Source: Otatea glauca (taxonomy: Eukaryota; Streptophyta; Magnoliopsida; Poales; Poaceae). Taken from it: a stretch of DNA of 64,000 bases. Shown in pieces: positions 34,070-46,840 of the stretch. A program made the translations under genes and the position numbers. The number at the start of each line of letters is the position of its first letter. Position 1 is the first letter of the stretch. The stretch spans positions 26,356,176 through 26,420,175 of the forward strand of contig CM070723.1 in NCBI GenBank assembly GCA_036346275.1, written 5' to 3'. The notes under the pieces are model-generated. The model was not told where the DNA came from and ran no database searches. It worked only from the letters and a program-made list of their open reading frames with translations.

Positions 34070-35395
34070 TCTATATACTACTTCTAATTAGGAGTTGGTG
34101 GCAGTAGTCCGTTCTCCTCTCGAGTATCCAATTCGTTGGATCTACATGAATAGCTTAGATAGAAGAAGATTTAATCATATCTTAGATGGAAGGATTTTAT
34201 CATATCTTTTTTGAATAGAAATATTATTTTAGCATATCTCTATTCAGGTATTCTTAGTATGGAAGGATGTTATTCATATATCTTATAAATGGAAGGATTT
34301 CTGGATAGAAGGATATACTCACCATATCCCATAATACGGGAATTCCTTCTCATCATATCTGGAAATGTATAGATTAAAAGGAAAGAATCATGCAACCAAA
34401 TCACGTGCCAATCACGAAGATGTTGGGGTGACCTGGCTTTCATCCGCCTGCGTATGCTGCCTTCTGCTTTCATCTACTCCCTATTAGAGGGCACCCACTC
34501 TCATCTCCAGGAGGACATGCCGGTCGGTAGTGGAGACACACGCAGGAAGAGAAGAGAAGAGAAAGGCTCTGTGCAAGAAGCAAGAAGATTTCCTGCAAGA
34601 TTGCCTTCTTCTAATTAGGAGTTGGTGGAAGTGGTCCGTTCTCCTCTAGAGTATCCGATTCGTTGGATCTGACATGAACGACTGAGATAGAAGATGATTT
34701 AATCATATCTTAGATGGAAGGATTTTATCATATCTTTTTTAATAGAAAAATTATTTTAGCATATCTCTATTCACATGTTCTTACTATGGAAGGATGTTAT
34801 TCATATATCTTATAAATGGAAAGATTTTCTCATCATGTCCTGCATGGTTAGAAGGATATACTCACCATATCCCATAATACGGGAATTCCATCTCATCATA
34901 TCTGAAAATGTATAGATTAAAAGGAAAGAATCACGCAACCAAATCACGTGCCAATCACGAAGATGTCAGGGAGACCTGGCTTCCATCCGCCTGTGTATGT
35001 TGCCTTCTGCTTTCATCTACTCCCTATTAGAGGGCACCCACTCTCATCTCTAGGAGGACAGGCCGGTCAGTAGTGGAGACACACGCTGGAAGAGAAGAGA
35101 AGAGAAAGGATGTGTGCAAGAAGCAAGAAGATTTCCTGCAAGAGGAAGGCAATAACTTTCTCCTCCTTCAATGGTAAGGATTGATATCTCCCTACTAATT
35201 CTATACTTCAAAGTACTTGATTCGTTGGATCTAACATGAACGGTTGAGATGGAAGAGGATTTAACCCGATAGTCAAATCTCTTCGGAGGAATAAACTTTT
35301 CCTATTATTGAAACGTAACTAAAGTTAGTGTTCTTTGCAAATAAATTTTTTGTCGCAAATTGAGTTTTTGTTGCAACGCACGGGCACATGACTAG
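34070..35395 (+). mobile_element. Non-autonomous Helitron (1326 bp) with internal duplication
   Basis: The 5' end TCTATATACTACTTC and the 3' end, with GCAACGCACGGGCAC shortly before CTAG (35392-35395), fit plant Helitron ends. The element sits between A (34069) and T (35396), the Helitron target. Internally, a block of 527 bp beginning CTTCTAATTAGGAGTTGGTG (34081) is repeated in tandem from 34608, with a third partial piece at 35218 (GATTCGTTGGATCTAACATG). It has no helicase or replication initiator gene. Confidence 0.75.
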
Positions 35396-35489
35396 TAAAT
35401 ATGTAAGTGCGAGTTCCTTCATAGATGTCGTGCGCATCAGAAGAGATCGTGCTGCACGAGAAGATCAAACAGAAGTCGTTGCGTGTGTC

Positions 35490-35800
35490 AAAGTTGATTC
35501 TGGGACGTTGAAGAGATGCGTTCGCCGTCCAAAGTCGTGTGCGTCAAAGTTGACTCCAGGGCATTGAGGAGATGTGTTCACTGTCCAAAGTCAAGTCCAT
35601 CGGAGATGTGTTCGGGACGTTGAAGAGATGTGTTCGCCGTCCAAAGTCAAGTCCGTCGAAGTTGACTCCGGGGCATTAGGGAGGTGTGTTCGCTATCCAA
35701 TCATCGAGGACGACTCTGGGGTGTTGAAGAGATGCGTTCGCCGTAAGTCAAGTCCGTCGAAGATATCCGGGATGTTGAGGAGTTGTGGTCGTCGTTTTGT
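35490..35800. repeat. Degenerate minisatellite
   Basis: GTTGAAGAGATG(C/T)GTTCGCCGTCC, CAAAGTCAAGTCCGTCGAAG and TTGACTCCGGGGCATT recur in changing order with a unit of about 55-65 bp, at least four times. It precedes the LTR-like segment at 36086. Confidence 0.7.
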
Positions 35801-36085
35801 TGTGTGTGCGTGAGTTCTTGCGGTGTGCCATGTTCTCTCGTGGGTAAGCTCTAATCTGAGTCTGCGTCACCGTCAAGTTGTGTTCTGGTGAAAAGACATT
35901 TTGAGCTGAGGCAAAAGGTCGTAATCATCGGCGAGGTGCTTCACCGATGGTATGACCAGCAAGAAGAAGGCGGAACTCTTTGGAGATGCGTTCACCATCC
36001 TGTGTCGAGTAAAATTCGGGTAAATCGTAGTTGAGACTGATTGCCTAAATGAGTAGAGTCGACAAGTCTTGATTAAAGGGTGGAT

Positions 36086-36322
36086 TGTTGGAAACTAATC
36101 AAGACTTGCCAAAATTGTTGATTTGCCGTGTCATGAAAGGCAAGTAAAGATCATGATGCAATCGGCAAATCAAATAATATCAGTTAGTTTGTTTCCTTAG
36201 TTAGACATTCCATGTTTAGTAGTTGCCTTGGTTAGGTGGTCAACCCACTATAAAAAAGCATGTATTCATGAGTTTGACAATATCACAAGAGCAGCAGAAA
36301 AAACATTCCTGCTGTTTTCAAC
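36086..36322 (+). repeat. LTR-like segment (237 bp) with adjacent polypurine tract
   Basis: A purine-rich AAAGGGTGGAT is followed by TGTTGGAAACTAATCAAG. A TATA-like ACTATAAAAAAG is at about 36249, and the segment can be closed at TTTTCAACA (36322), giving TGTTG...CAACA ends. It probably is the 3' LTR of an old element. The 5' copy may survive as the fragment at 32819-32905. No coding region was found between them that belongs to a retroelement. Confidence 0.5.
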
Positions 36323-36639
36323 AGGATATGGAGTGATACATGCATTGATCGTAGGCGCGTGATATTCCATGGGTTGGATTCTCTCGTCTGTTGCAAATAA
36401 AATAGTACATATTAATGCCAGCGGCGCGCCTATGTAACACATATATATAATGGGAATGACTAATTTATGATCGCCTTCATGGACCAAACCGTGCGCTCTC
36501 ACCAGCTAATCATTCCACGTAGAGCCCTAACAATGCAACTCCTAGCGATAACTAAGGGACACATTTTTGCTTTTGCTTGACAAACCATCACACAAGTGTG
36601 AACAAATTATTATTTTTTGGTTATTTTGACTCAAATTTG

Positions 36640-37085
36640 AAATTTTTTTAACTTAAATTTTTCAGGGTTGAAACATTCTTATTTGAAACTTTTCAAGCTG
36701 AAACTTTTCGTAAAAGTTTCAACTCGGAAAGTTTCAAATCAAAAAAATTTCAAACCAGAAAGTTTCAACTTGCAAAGTTTTAAATCAAAAAGTTTCAACA
36801 CGAAAAATTTCAAATTGAAAAGTTTCAACTCACAAAACTTTTGATTCATAAGCTTTCGGTTCGGAAAGTTTTGATTCAAAAAACTTTTCGTTTGAAAAGT
36901 TATGATTTAAAATTCAAGTCGAAAAAATTTCAACAAAAAAAATTCAAATCGGAAAATTCCAACCAAAAAAAAATTAAATTGAAAATTTTAAATTAGAAAG
37001 TTTCACCTTGAAAAAATTCAAATAGAAAAGTTTCAACTGTAAAAAATTTAAATTGAAAAATTTCAGATTTAATTCAAAATAAACT
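36640..37085. repeat. AAAGTTTCAA-rich low-complexity repeat
   Basis: The word (A)AAGTTTCAA(A/C) recurs about every 17-20 bp on the plus strand from 36710 to 37070, and in reverse (GAAACTTTT) from 36660 to 36710. GAAACTTTTCGTAAAAGTTTC at about 36700 forms a hairpin at the switch point. Confidence 0.75.
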
Positions 37086-37335
37086 AAAACAAAATCATTC
37101 ACACTTCTTTGGACGCTCCGTGCAGGCGACCGAAAAATAGAAAATTCGTTGATTCAAACCATGGCAGCAGACAACGAATCCGTTTCACTGTAAACATCTC
37201 TGCTTCCTCTACATGTCGTTCGAATAGCAGTGACACAGATGACTTATCGACCTCACGGTGTGTTCGAAAGATGAATCCCGTGCGGGCAGTCGTAAAATAG
37301 CAATTCCGATATAGGATTTAATGGACCGCAATCTT

Positions 37336-39060
37336 TACCAAAAATCTATTATTTGGATTTGCAACAGTGTGGCGACCCTCATTTTCACAGAAATGCAAAA
37401 ATGGAAATCTAATGTGCACTCCGTACTAGTCCCATGATCAGTAGCTAGTACGCACATACACACCAATTGGAATCACAACCATACAACAAATATTTTTAAG
37501 CGGAAACTATTATACAAAGCAAGCTTACAACTTAGAGATTACAGCAGCAAAAAAAGCAAAGTCCTGCAGTGTGCCCATTCGACCCGCAGGCAACTAACAA
37601 GGCATAAACTCTAGAAAGAACACGACGAAGATAATCCCGCAACCAGCGACGAAAGAGATAACTTCGAAGCTTCGCTAACTTATCCATCTAAAAACAACAT
37701 ATAAGCTAGGGTTAGTACTTTCGTACTCCGCAAGACTTTAGCAAAACCTATAATATATACAGGTCAATTCAAAGGAGGCTACTACAGTTAATTTGCATAA
37801 AGCAGACTTGATATTGTAAAATCAAGTTATTTGTAAACAGAATTTGTAAGAGCAAGTTGACTTATATGAAATAAGTAAAGCATAAGTAACACTCACAACC
37901 CTTCGTGAGCATCGAGTAATCCAAAAATGGAATCCAACAATGCTAGCCCTTTGACATAAAGCGACTGCTGCTAAAACAAGCTCAAACCAAACCCATTTTA
38001 GAAAATACAAAAGACTAACATTGGAAGGACTTCAACAAGTGCCCATGACCGCAGGCGCGGCTAATCGATTAGATCTTACACTCTGCAGAGGTATACAACT
38101 TTACCCAGAAGGAATGGTCAACCTCTTTTGTCAAGCCAGTTAGCACACTTCCTTTGGTGTGTTGGCAAGGAGATCATACAGAGCCGTTACATTATCTAGA
38201 CGTGGCTTTACACGAACCCGGGACGTTTGACCCTCGCCCTGAAAATAGAGACACTCACCCAAGTCGTGTATCCACATTTATCACACCCAACACCACGTCT
38301 CTGTCCATGGCAAGGCGTACACCGTTGCATTGGTATGTAGAAACCCCTTCAGGCAGACCTGACCGGAATGCCTGTGCTATCTCCCGCCTTCCTTAAATGC
38401 AAAGCCACATCTAAACGACTTAATAGGCTAAGACATGCCCATACAAGCCCTCGTGGTTGCACGAAATCTTGGATCTACCGTCCCATTGCTCGGTCCTTAA
38501 TTCGATACGGGCGATACTCCACCCTACACTATGTGCATTTCCCTTTGCACATCTGGCTATCGCCATTAATCGCCCGCATCAAAACCATAGTTTTATTTTG
38601 GGTTTTTAATCAAAGTACCAGTAACCAACAGTGTCATATTCAACATTTTCCATTTCTCAAGAAACAAATTTTGATCTGATCATCTACTTCATTGGTTCTA
38701 AAGCATGACTAAGCATGGTAATTATGAAATCGAATATACCCATGATAACATTAAATAATGTCTATGCTTAATCTATGGTTATCAAGGTTCACATGTCCAT
38801 ACTTATCAAGAAGGTTTCATGGGACAACAGGTATAACTACCAGTAACACAAAATAGCGAATTTACAGAAAGTAAACGCATGCATGAAACATTTTAATAAA
38901 CACAATGCGAATTAAATACTAGGATTAAGATGGTCAAAAGAGGTGCATGTCTTGCTTATTTATTGCTTACGACGAAGACGCGGTCGCAGCTGATGGAGTC
39001 GACGACGGAGGTAGAGACGTCGGATTCTACACGTCGATCAATCGGAAATATAGCAAATAA
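37336..39060 (-). repeat. Diverged LTR remnant related to the chromovirus LTR
   Basis: Read in reverse, 38075-38190 aligns with 42575-42680 of the chromovirus LTR: both contain CACTCTGCAGAGGT, CTTTACCCA and CACACTTCCTTTGGTGTGT in order. Weaker similarity extends on both sides. It is an older relative in opposite orientation, not the same family copy. Confidence 0.6.
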
Positions 39061-40246
39061 TAAACTTCAATAAGCGAAAAAAGAAAATAGACAGAAAATC
39101 AAATAAAGATTCATTGCAGAAAATAGGAATATTTTACGGTTTAAGTTGTATGATTCTACATCTTGAGTTTAAGATAATTAAGCATTCATATTGTTAATGG
39201 CTTTTGTTATGAACAAAGTGCGGCTTCTTTTATGGATTATCTATTCTTGCTTTACGAATTCAAGAGGCTAAAATTATGAATTCTTGTATTTATAACTTCA
39301 AATTCTAGATGCTAAAATTATTTGGATTAATAGAATTAAAACATTAGTCATTATGCTCAATGCTATGAATGAATAGCACTAAATTTTTAATTGACTTTGC
39401 ATGAGAACTCTGAATATGACATATCTGATAAGTTAGATTACTAGGTATATATCGTTTTTAAGAAGGTTTTGGTGATAAAATATCTTAACTACAAACTTCT
39501 TCATCATTACTTAGGTTTGGTTATGCATATTATCAAGTTTATTTGTTCACATTATGGACTTCCGATATCATAATACATAGGGTTATTTGGCTAACTGGAT
39601 TTATATGAAAAGCACGACGAAAAGGGATTATTTCTTTGGAATTGGATAGAATATACTTTGAAGAACATTTCTAAGCTGATCTCACACTTTTTAGTGTTTA
39701 GACGAGACATTATATTCATTGTTGAAAAAGCTTATGTGGTATTATAAGGTTATGCTATAAGGAATCGGATTAGAAGTGTAGCGAACGATTATCACTTAGG
39801 GTTGTTGCACTAACAGATTTTAGATTAAAAGCAAGCCATAAATAAAATATTTTTCCAGAATATGGTAGTACATATCCCAAATATCATTTCTAAACTGATG
39901 GTCATAATATTAGCATTTAGACGAGATATTCTACGGGTTGTTGAAAATGCTTAAGCGTTTCTATTATTTAAAAAACAAAACATTTAGGGCTATGTTACTA
40001 GATCATTTTATATGCAAACCTTAACAAAATGATATTCTTTCTTCAGAACATAGTAGTATGCACTTTGTAGAGCATTTCTATACTGTTTTCATAATTCTTT
40101 TCATTTGAATAAGTTATTTTATTCGCTGTTGAAAAGGTATAAACGACCACAATCGTAACATCATAACAACTCGGTTTTCATTTTAAGTTAGCTGTTGCAC
40201 CTTATGAGATTATTTAACTATTTTTTAGGCATTAACAGGGGATGAC
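39061..40246. other. AT-rich intergenic, no gene seen
   Basis: About 1.2 kb of AT-rich sequence without repeats or coding signals. It ends in the target duplication ATGAC (40242-40246). Confidence 0.5.
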
Positions 40247-43200
40247 TGTAACATCCCAAAAATTTGCCCAAATATTATTTTATTGCTTAAATGTGCACTT
40301 ATGATTTTCTGGAATTTATTTGGATTTTTCTGGATTTATTTGAATTAATTTTAATTCAAGTTTATTGCCCTTTTATTCAAATCTATTTAAATCTGTGCAA
40401 AGTTAAAATAAAGTTTTGCCAAAAATATTTTAATTGAGTCAAGGATGTCTCAAAGTATTTTTGAGAATTTTCTGGGATTTTTCCTCATTATTTATTTGCC
40501 TATAATCAATTAAGTGAATTTCTAGAATTATTTAAAATAATAAAGTTTTAAAAATCCTTTGCAACATTCGGCCCAATACTGTGCGCGTGAGGCCCGCTTC
40601 GGGCGGCCCAATCGGCCCGTCTCAGTAAACCCTAGCCGCTATGGATCTGCGCCGTTGATCTTGATCGGGCGCTCGAGATTTGTCTGCGTGGTCGAGCGCC
40701 CTGAGCCGTCGGATGAGCGCCGCGTGTACGCCCCGGATGAAGCCGCGTCGCCTTCCCGAGTCGCCGCCGGAGTCCGTCGCCACCACGGAGCCGTCTTCGG
40801 AGTTCGTGCGCGCCGCGCCTTCCGTCGCGACTATTTAAGGAACCGATCACGGTAGCGCTGAAATCCCTACCTCGCGCCCCATCTGCTGCAAGCCCGAGCC
40901 TCGAGTCATCGTCGTCGCGCGAGGAGCTCGCGGAGTTGGATTGACACGTCGCCTCGGTTTGGCCTTCGCCGCCGTCGCCCGGGGTCGAACTGACTCGGAT
41001 CCGAGACCTCCAAGCTGCGCCGCGTCGAAGTGGGGTGGTTTCGTCGCGTTTTGGTCACCGGAGCACTGCGCCGCCGCCTTCGTCCTCAGCGCCGGCGAGA
41101 GACCGCCGCCGCAGCACCATCGGGGAGCTTCGACTGCCATCAACCGTTGGATCATCGATTGACGTTTCAGATTCAGCCGCGTGTTCTCGGTGAGCCATAA
41201 AACCTTCGTTAATCGCTGTCCGTTGGATCTAAAACCCGCGCTTGTGATCTTGCCGCGTGTGCATCGGTCGGCAACCGTCCGATGGGATCTGAGTGCGCCA
41301 GATCACGCCGCCGCCTGCGACCAATCGGGAGCCGACGTGTGGCGGGCGCAGAGGCCGAGGCGCCATGGACCGCGTCTGCGGTGAACCAACCCGACGCCGT
41401 GGGCCGGGTCTATGCACCGGAGCCACGTGGCAAGCCCTGATTGGCTGACGCCAGGGCTGACGTCACGCTGACGTCATAAATCGCTTTTTCAGTATAAAAA
41501 TAAATCTGTTAATTTCGAATTTCTGATTTTAGCAATTTCAGTATTTATTTCAAACTTCGAAAGGCTATATCTTTTGCAATTTAACTCGGATTTGAGTGAT
41601 TCAAATTTCTAAAAATTTGTAAAATTGAGCTCTATTTAATGGTGAATTTTATTTGATTTTTGGAGTTTAATTGCACTCTGTTTTGGCATTTATTTGCTTT
41701 TCTTCTTCGGTACGCGTATACGTTGAATTGTGCGACGCTTCGGAGGAAGATCCAGCAACTCAAGAGCAAGTTCCAGAACCAGATCAGGACCTATTCCAAG
41801 GCAAATTGTGCTTTGATCGTGTTGAACCCATGTTTATAAAAATTGCTATGTTTGTTTTACCCTGTTGCATATATTTCAAATATACAACTGTTTTAAATTA
41901 GATTGGGTTTAGCTAATATACCTGATTGATCTACACCCTACCTTGTCATTGTATGCCATGATCCATTGTCACCCTAGATTGGTTAAATATAGTTGGTTAA
42001 TAATTATAATCAACATTGGAGGATTAGTTCGTATTAGTTGCTTAGCCATGCCACGTCATCACATGTGTCAGAATCATTGATAATAAATCTTGATTAATGG
42101 AATATGGAACAATATTATGAACTTGTGTGTCATGTGGAATCGCACGATGATATTGAGTTGTTGTGGCGAGTCATGTCACGCAATGATGTTGAATTGTTGA
42201 TGGCATGTGGTGCTTGGTAATCAACTGGGTGATAATTACTTAGATTGGGGCAAGTGACAAGGGGCGAGTATGCCAAGGTGGGCCCAATGGGCAGAGGGTA
42301 TGTGGATGTCTTGCCCGATCACTCTAAGGACTTAACCTTGCAAGCCTTTGACTGAGTCAATCATGCAACCACATGTCAGTATGGGCCACCTAGGCGATTA
42401 ATTTGCAATGTCTTAACTTTGGTACTATCTTGGTCGGTGTGAGTTCCCGAGTTATGGTGTAATTCAAATGGCGCAAGAGGGGGGCCCTGGTTGTGGTTTT
42501 CAGACCCACCAGTGTTGAAACCTTAGCGGGTAGTACGAGTTAAGCGAGCATTTTAAAGGCTTTGTCATGATCTCTTCGCGACACACCAAAGGAAGTGTGT
42601 TAATTGCATGGCACCAAAAGACGATCATGTCGTGTGGGTAAAGTGCATAACCTCTGCAGAGTGTGAAACTATTCGGATAGCCGTGCTCATGTATTGAGCA
42701 ATGCTCGGGAATTACAGGTTAAGGATTAGCTTAATTAAATGGACAATTTGGTTGGGATGGCGGAATGCCATGTGGAAGATGGAATTTGACTTAGGATTGG
42801 AAACTTGGTTTACTTGAGAAATACTGAATCTATTTATTATAGTTATTTGTTTTACAGTCTCTGTAATCTATCTATTATACTTGTTTATAAATGCTGCTTA
42901 TTGGAAAATAGCCATGATAGCCTATCCTTTGGAATAAGCCCTGCATATAGTTACATAGAATTGCATTCTGTGCACAACTTGTTGAGTGCTTTAAGTACTC
43001 ACCCTTGCCAACAATAACCTCACCAGTTCAAGAGTCTACATCAATGCTGGAGGAAAGATTCCAGGAGGAGACGAATGTTTAGGGCGCAAGCCTTGTCAGT
43101 TGCCTGTGGTATACTGAGGGGTTGTCTACGTTTTCATTCCGCTGCAGTTTAATATATTATTCAGCCTTGCGAGGCATAGTCATGTAAGAGGACCATAAGG

Positions 43201-43358
43201 TCATTCAACTAGTAGTATGTATCATATGATGTCTTTCATAATATTTCCGCTATGTATGATTGTGATATTTACTGATGTTGAGCCTGTGTGCACTAGTGTG
43301 ATCCTGGATTAGTGCAGTATACATAGAGGGTCCGGATTTGCATGTTCGGGTCCCGACA
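40247..43358 (+). repeat. 5' LTR of the chromovirus (3112 bp)
   Basis: It has an AT-rich first 300 bp, a GC-rich core (40560-41470) containing AAACCCTAG (40626) and a TATA-like CTATTTAAGG (about 40830), then a long AT-rich 3' part. Compared with the 3' LTR it lacks about 13 bp at 40566 that form one arm of a palindrome there. Confidence 0.93.
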
Positions 43359-43362
43359 GAAG

Positions 43363-43375
43363 TGGTATCAGAGCC
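43363..43375 (+). promoter_or_regulatory. Primer binding site (initiator Met tRNA)
   Basis: TGGTATCAGAGCC lies four bases after the 5' LTR end. It is complementary to the 3' end of initiator tRNA-Met. Confidence 0.93.
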
Positions 43376-44107
43376 ATACTGACTGTAGGCCTTGACCCTA
43401 GATAGTCTGGTCGTCTCTATAGGAACTTCAAAAAAAAATTCTGAAAGAAAAGAATTAACTTGGAAGAATAATATGTTCTTGACTTATCTTATTCTTCTAT
43501 TCCTTCCCTCGTCAAAATTTCTCTCTTTTCCCCTGCTGAATTTCTTTCTCTCTCCCTTGCTGGATCGAGTTAAAAACCTTATCCGAGTTGTCTTGGTAGT
43601 TGACGTGCCACATCATAGAAGAAAGCATCAAGTGTTCGCTGTCAACCCTGAAGATCAAGAAGGAGGGAATCATCGAGCTCAAGGAAGGAGTAGATCGATG
43701 AAGTGTTCCAGAAGTTAGATGACCTACGCTTCGAATAGCCAGTTGAGACTCATGTGTGGGAGTCGCGTCTGCTTAAGATAGAAATGTTACCCTTGTAGGC
43801 GGTAGTTTTGTGTGTATAGGTTGAATTGGTTCTTCCTTGATTCTTGAGTGTGCGTATGTGTTGCGAGCTTTTAGGCTTATATAAGCAACCATACCAAGTT
43901 ATTAATACTTGTTTGCTTAAGTTATTGGGTTAAACCTATCTCCCCGCTTTAGGATCCTGCTTCTTACCTATGCTATTCCCTCTTCCCTAACCAAGTGAAG
44001 CAATCAAGCAGATGGATTAGACTTGAGGAAACTACAGAATCAGCAGAAGTGAAAATCAATCCAGTAAGAACCTCAATAATGGATTAGTTCTTCAACCGTC
44101 AATACAG
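43376..44107 (+). other. Chromovirus leader
   Basis: About 730 bp of untranslated leader between the primer binding site and the gag ATG. No domain seen. Confidence 0.6.
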
Positions 44108-45395
44108 ATGGATATGCAGAGTTTCAGAGAGTTTTTGACTGCTCAGACTCAGTTGATGCATGCAATGATGAAGCAGATGCGGAATATGACTAATCAAGCC
44201 AATGTCAACGAAGTGTTCCAAGCTGCTACCAACGATTTCCGTCCCTACTCAAGGTTATCAGAATTCATAAGGACTCGCCCGCCGGTGTTTTCAGGAAATG
44301 TATTACCATCGGAAGCAGATGATTGGCTCAAGACCATTGAGAGGAAGCTGCTCATTGCTCAATGTGAAGGCGATGAGAAAGTCCTGTATGCTTCTTATCA
44401 GTTACAAGGAATCGCTGCTGAATGGTGGAAGAAATATTGTCTTTATTCATGAAGCCCCGCGAATATCACTTAGAATGAATTTGTTGTTGCTTTTAAGTAA
44501 TCTCTTTGCCCCACCGAGACAGTATGGTCACAGATAAATCTGAGCGAATACTATCCCTGCACATTGTTCAACATTTAAGTGTTGCTCTCTAAAGTGCTGT
44601 CAACCAAACAAGTCAGAGGATCGTGCATGCATTCGTTGTGGAGAAATAGGACATACCGCTGACGAGCATGCGATTAATTGCTCCAGCTGTGAAGGAAGTC
44701 ATTCTCTAGGAGAATGTCCTATGAGTGACATCACATGTTACCTTTGTGAAGGCCGAGATCATGGTCCAGCTCAATGTCCTCTGGATCCAATAGTTACCGC
44801 TGTAATTCAGCATCAGCGAAAGAATCTTCGAGCCGTAGTTGCTCAAGAGTCGTCAAGAGGAGGCGGAACGTCAGTTGCAAAAGAGATGCCGCTCGAAGAG
44901 CTAAGGACACAATACCTTAATCCTATTGGGCCTCATCAAGAAAGAAGTAATTGGCAGTCACCAACAGCATGTTTCCTGTGTGATGAAGAAGGCCATTGGT
45001 CTAGAAAATGCCCTACGAATCAACCAGTCATGACGCCACAAGAAGACAATAATGTGCATGTAGCTGCACCCAGCAAGGCACAACAGCGGACACGGGTGTG
45101 TTACAACTGCCACAAGGAAGGCCATTATGCTAATCGATGCCCACAGAGAAGACAATCATTGTCTATGGCAATAGATGTTCCAAAAGTTACCTCAGTCAAG
45201 TTCATAACGCCAAGAGTGAGCAGTAAAGTCGCAAGAGAAGTTTGTACGGAGAATCAGTTGAAGAAGAGGCACCTGATTGAATACACCGCCTCAGTCGATT
45301 TAATGCTCAAGGAAGAGAGGTGGACCTAAGCTTTGTTACACCTGCAACAAGCCCGGGCACTTTGCCAATAATTGACCTCAGAAGAAAGTAAACAC
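44108..45395 (+). pseudogene. Chromovirus gag with an array of zinc knuckles
   Basis: The ATG at 44108 opens 114 codons with a gag core: FIRTRPPVFSGN, EADDWLKTIERKLLIAQCEG and GIAAEWWKKY, then a stop at 44450-44452. A frame from about 44610 to 45329 then carries consecutive Cys-His boxes: CIRCGEIGHTADEH (last Cys replaced by His), CSSCEGSHSLGEC, CYLCEGRDHGPAQC, CFLCDEEGHWSRKC and CYNCHKEGHYANRC. A further CYTCNKPGHFANN near 45337 is cut by a stop. The part between the core and the knuckles appears shortened. The knuckles would bind the element's RNA. Confidence 0.88.
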
Positions 45396-46840
45396 GCCAG
45401 TTCAAGTCAATCTCAGTTCTGTTCCAGTCAAAACTTCAGTGCCAACGTCAATCGAGGAAGTTTAGATCAATTATTTAACCCTATGCAAGTGTCATATCCT
45501 CGTTTGTAAAGGAAAGGTGACTAGAGATGAATTCCATGTAAAGGTTTTCGTGCCTAAATAAATAAAGTAAAGATGGTTGAGAGGTTGATATGCGAAGTGT
45601 TGGAATAAAAGCATTAATGATAAAGGATGTTTCTGAGTATTCCCCTATGTTGACGGTTCACTTGAAGATGTTGCGTGTGAAACGATGATCAGTTCAGTGG
45701 TGTTTGTAAAGATTGTCAGCTCGAGGAATTATCATGGTCAGAAAGTACACTATTGCCTGATCTAACCTAGAATGTGATGGAGTTAAGTTGGAGAAAAGTT
45801 TCTAGCGAGCAATATTGGATATCAGACCCAAGATGCTACTCCTGAAATGAATTGGTCATCCGGACATAAGGCTGTCCTGGAGTTTGGTCAAAGAATTGTG
45901 TCCGCTAAAAGCCCTGAAAGCGGGAAAATGGAATTTCAAATGACTACAGTTCGTGTTGGCCAGCTGAAGGTCAATAGTGTGGAAGTTGTCAGCTTTGAAG
46001 AGGTATCAGTTGTTAGAGAGTATCAAGATGTGTTTAGAAGAATCCCACGGATCGAGAGATCAAGTGTGTGATGGAGTTAGTCCTGTACAACGCCAAAGTA
46101 AAGAGACCTCATCGAATGCCTATTGATGAGCTAGTTGAGATGAAGAAGCAGCACGAAGAGTTGCTAGAAAGGTGGTTCGCTAGAACCAATTTGTCACCAT
46201 AGGGAGCACCTGTTTAAAAATGGGAGCTCAGGAATGTGTATCGACTGTCGAGAGTTTAATGAGGTGATGATCAAAAGGGTAAGTATTCGCTACCCAGGAT
46301 CGTAATTTGTTTGATCAGTCAAAAAGGGACTGGAGTGTTCTCAAGGATAGATCTTCGATCAAGTTATCACCAGTTAAGAATCTGTGCAGAGAATGTTCTT
46401 AGGTCAGAGTTTTCTACGCATTATGGGCAGTGTGAGTTTACATTAGTATCGCTAGAATGATCAATGCCATTACAAAATTTATGGACATGACGAATGGAGT
46501 TCCATGGGAAATTGGTCAAGCTGTTATGGTGTATAGGTGGGATGTTTTTGTTTACTTCAAGTCAAAAGGAAAGTATGCGGAACAAGTTGGGATCAGTTTT
46601 CGAAAGGTTGCTAGACCAATGGTTGTATGCTAAGTTTAGCAAATGTGACTTTTGGAAGGAGAAAGTTGAATTTCTGGTCATGAGATGACTGCTAAAGGAG
46701 TTATCGTGGATCCAACCAAAAGCGATGTTACGTGGGAGCAACCGAGACCGCTTAGGCAATTAGGAGAAGAAGTTTGCATGGATGCCGCAGTGCAAAAAGA
46801 GTTTTCTGTGATTGAGAAACGCGTTTGACGACCCGTATTA
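45396..46840 (+). pseudogene. Chromovirus protease and reverse transcriptase, degenerate
   Basis: Recognisable pieces in three frames are the protease-RT linker (SGHKAVLEFGQRIVSAKSPE and VREYQDVFRRIPRI, 45850-46060), an RT fingers piece after a TGA at 46069, and the region after the active site (VFERLLDQWLYAKFSKCDFW, 46590-46660). The position of the catalytic (Y/F)xDD box (about 46527-46550) reads YRWDVFVYFKSK, so the catalytic pair is lost. There are many stops and short deletions. Confidence 0.8.
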
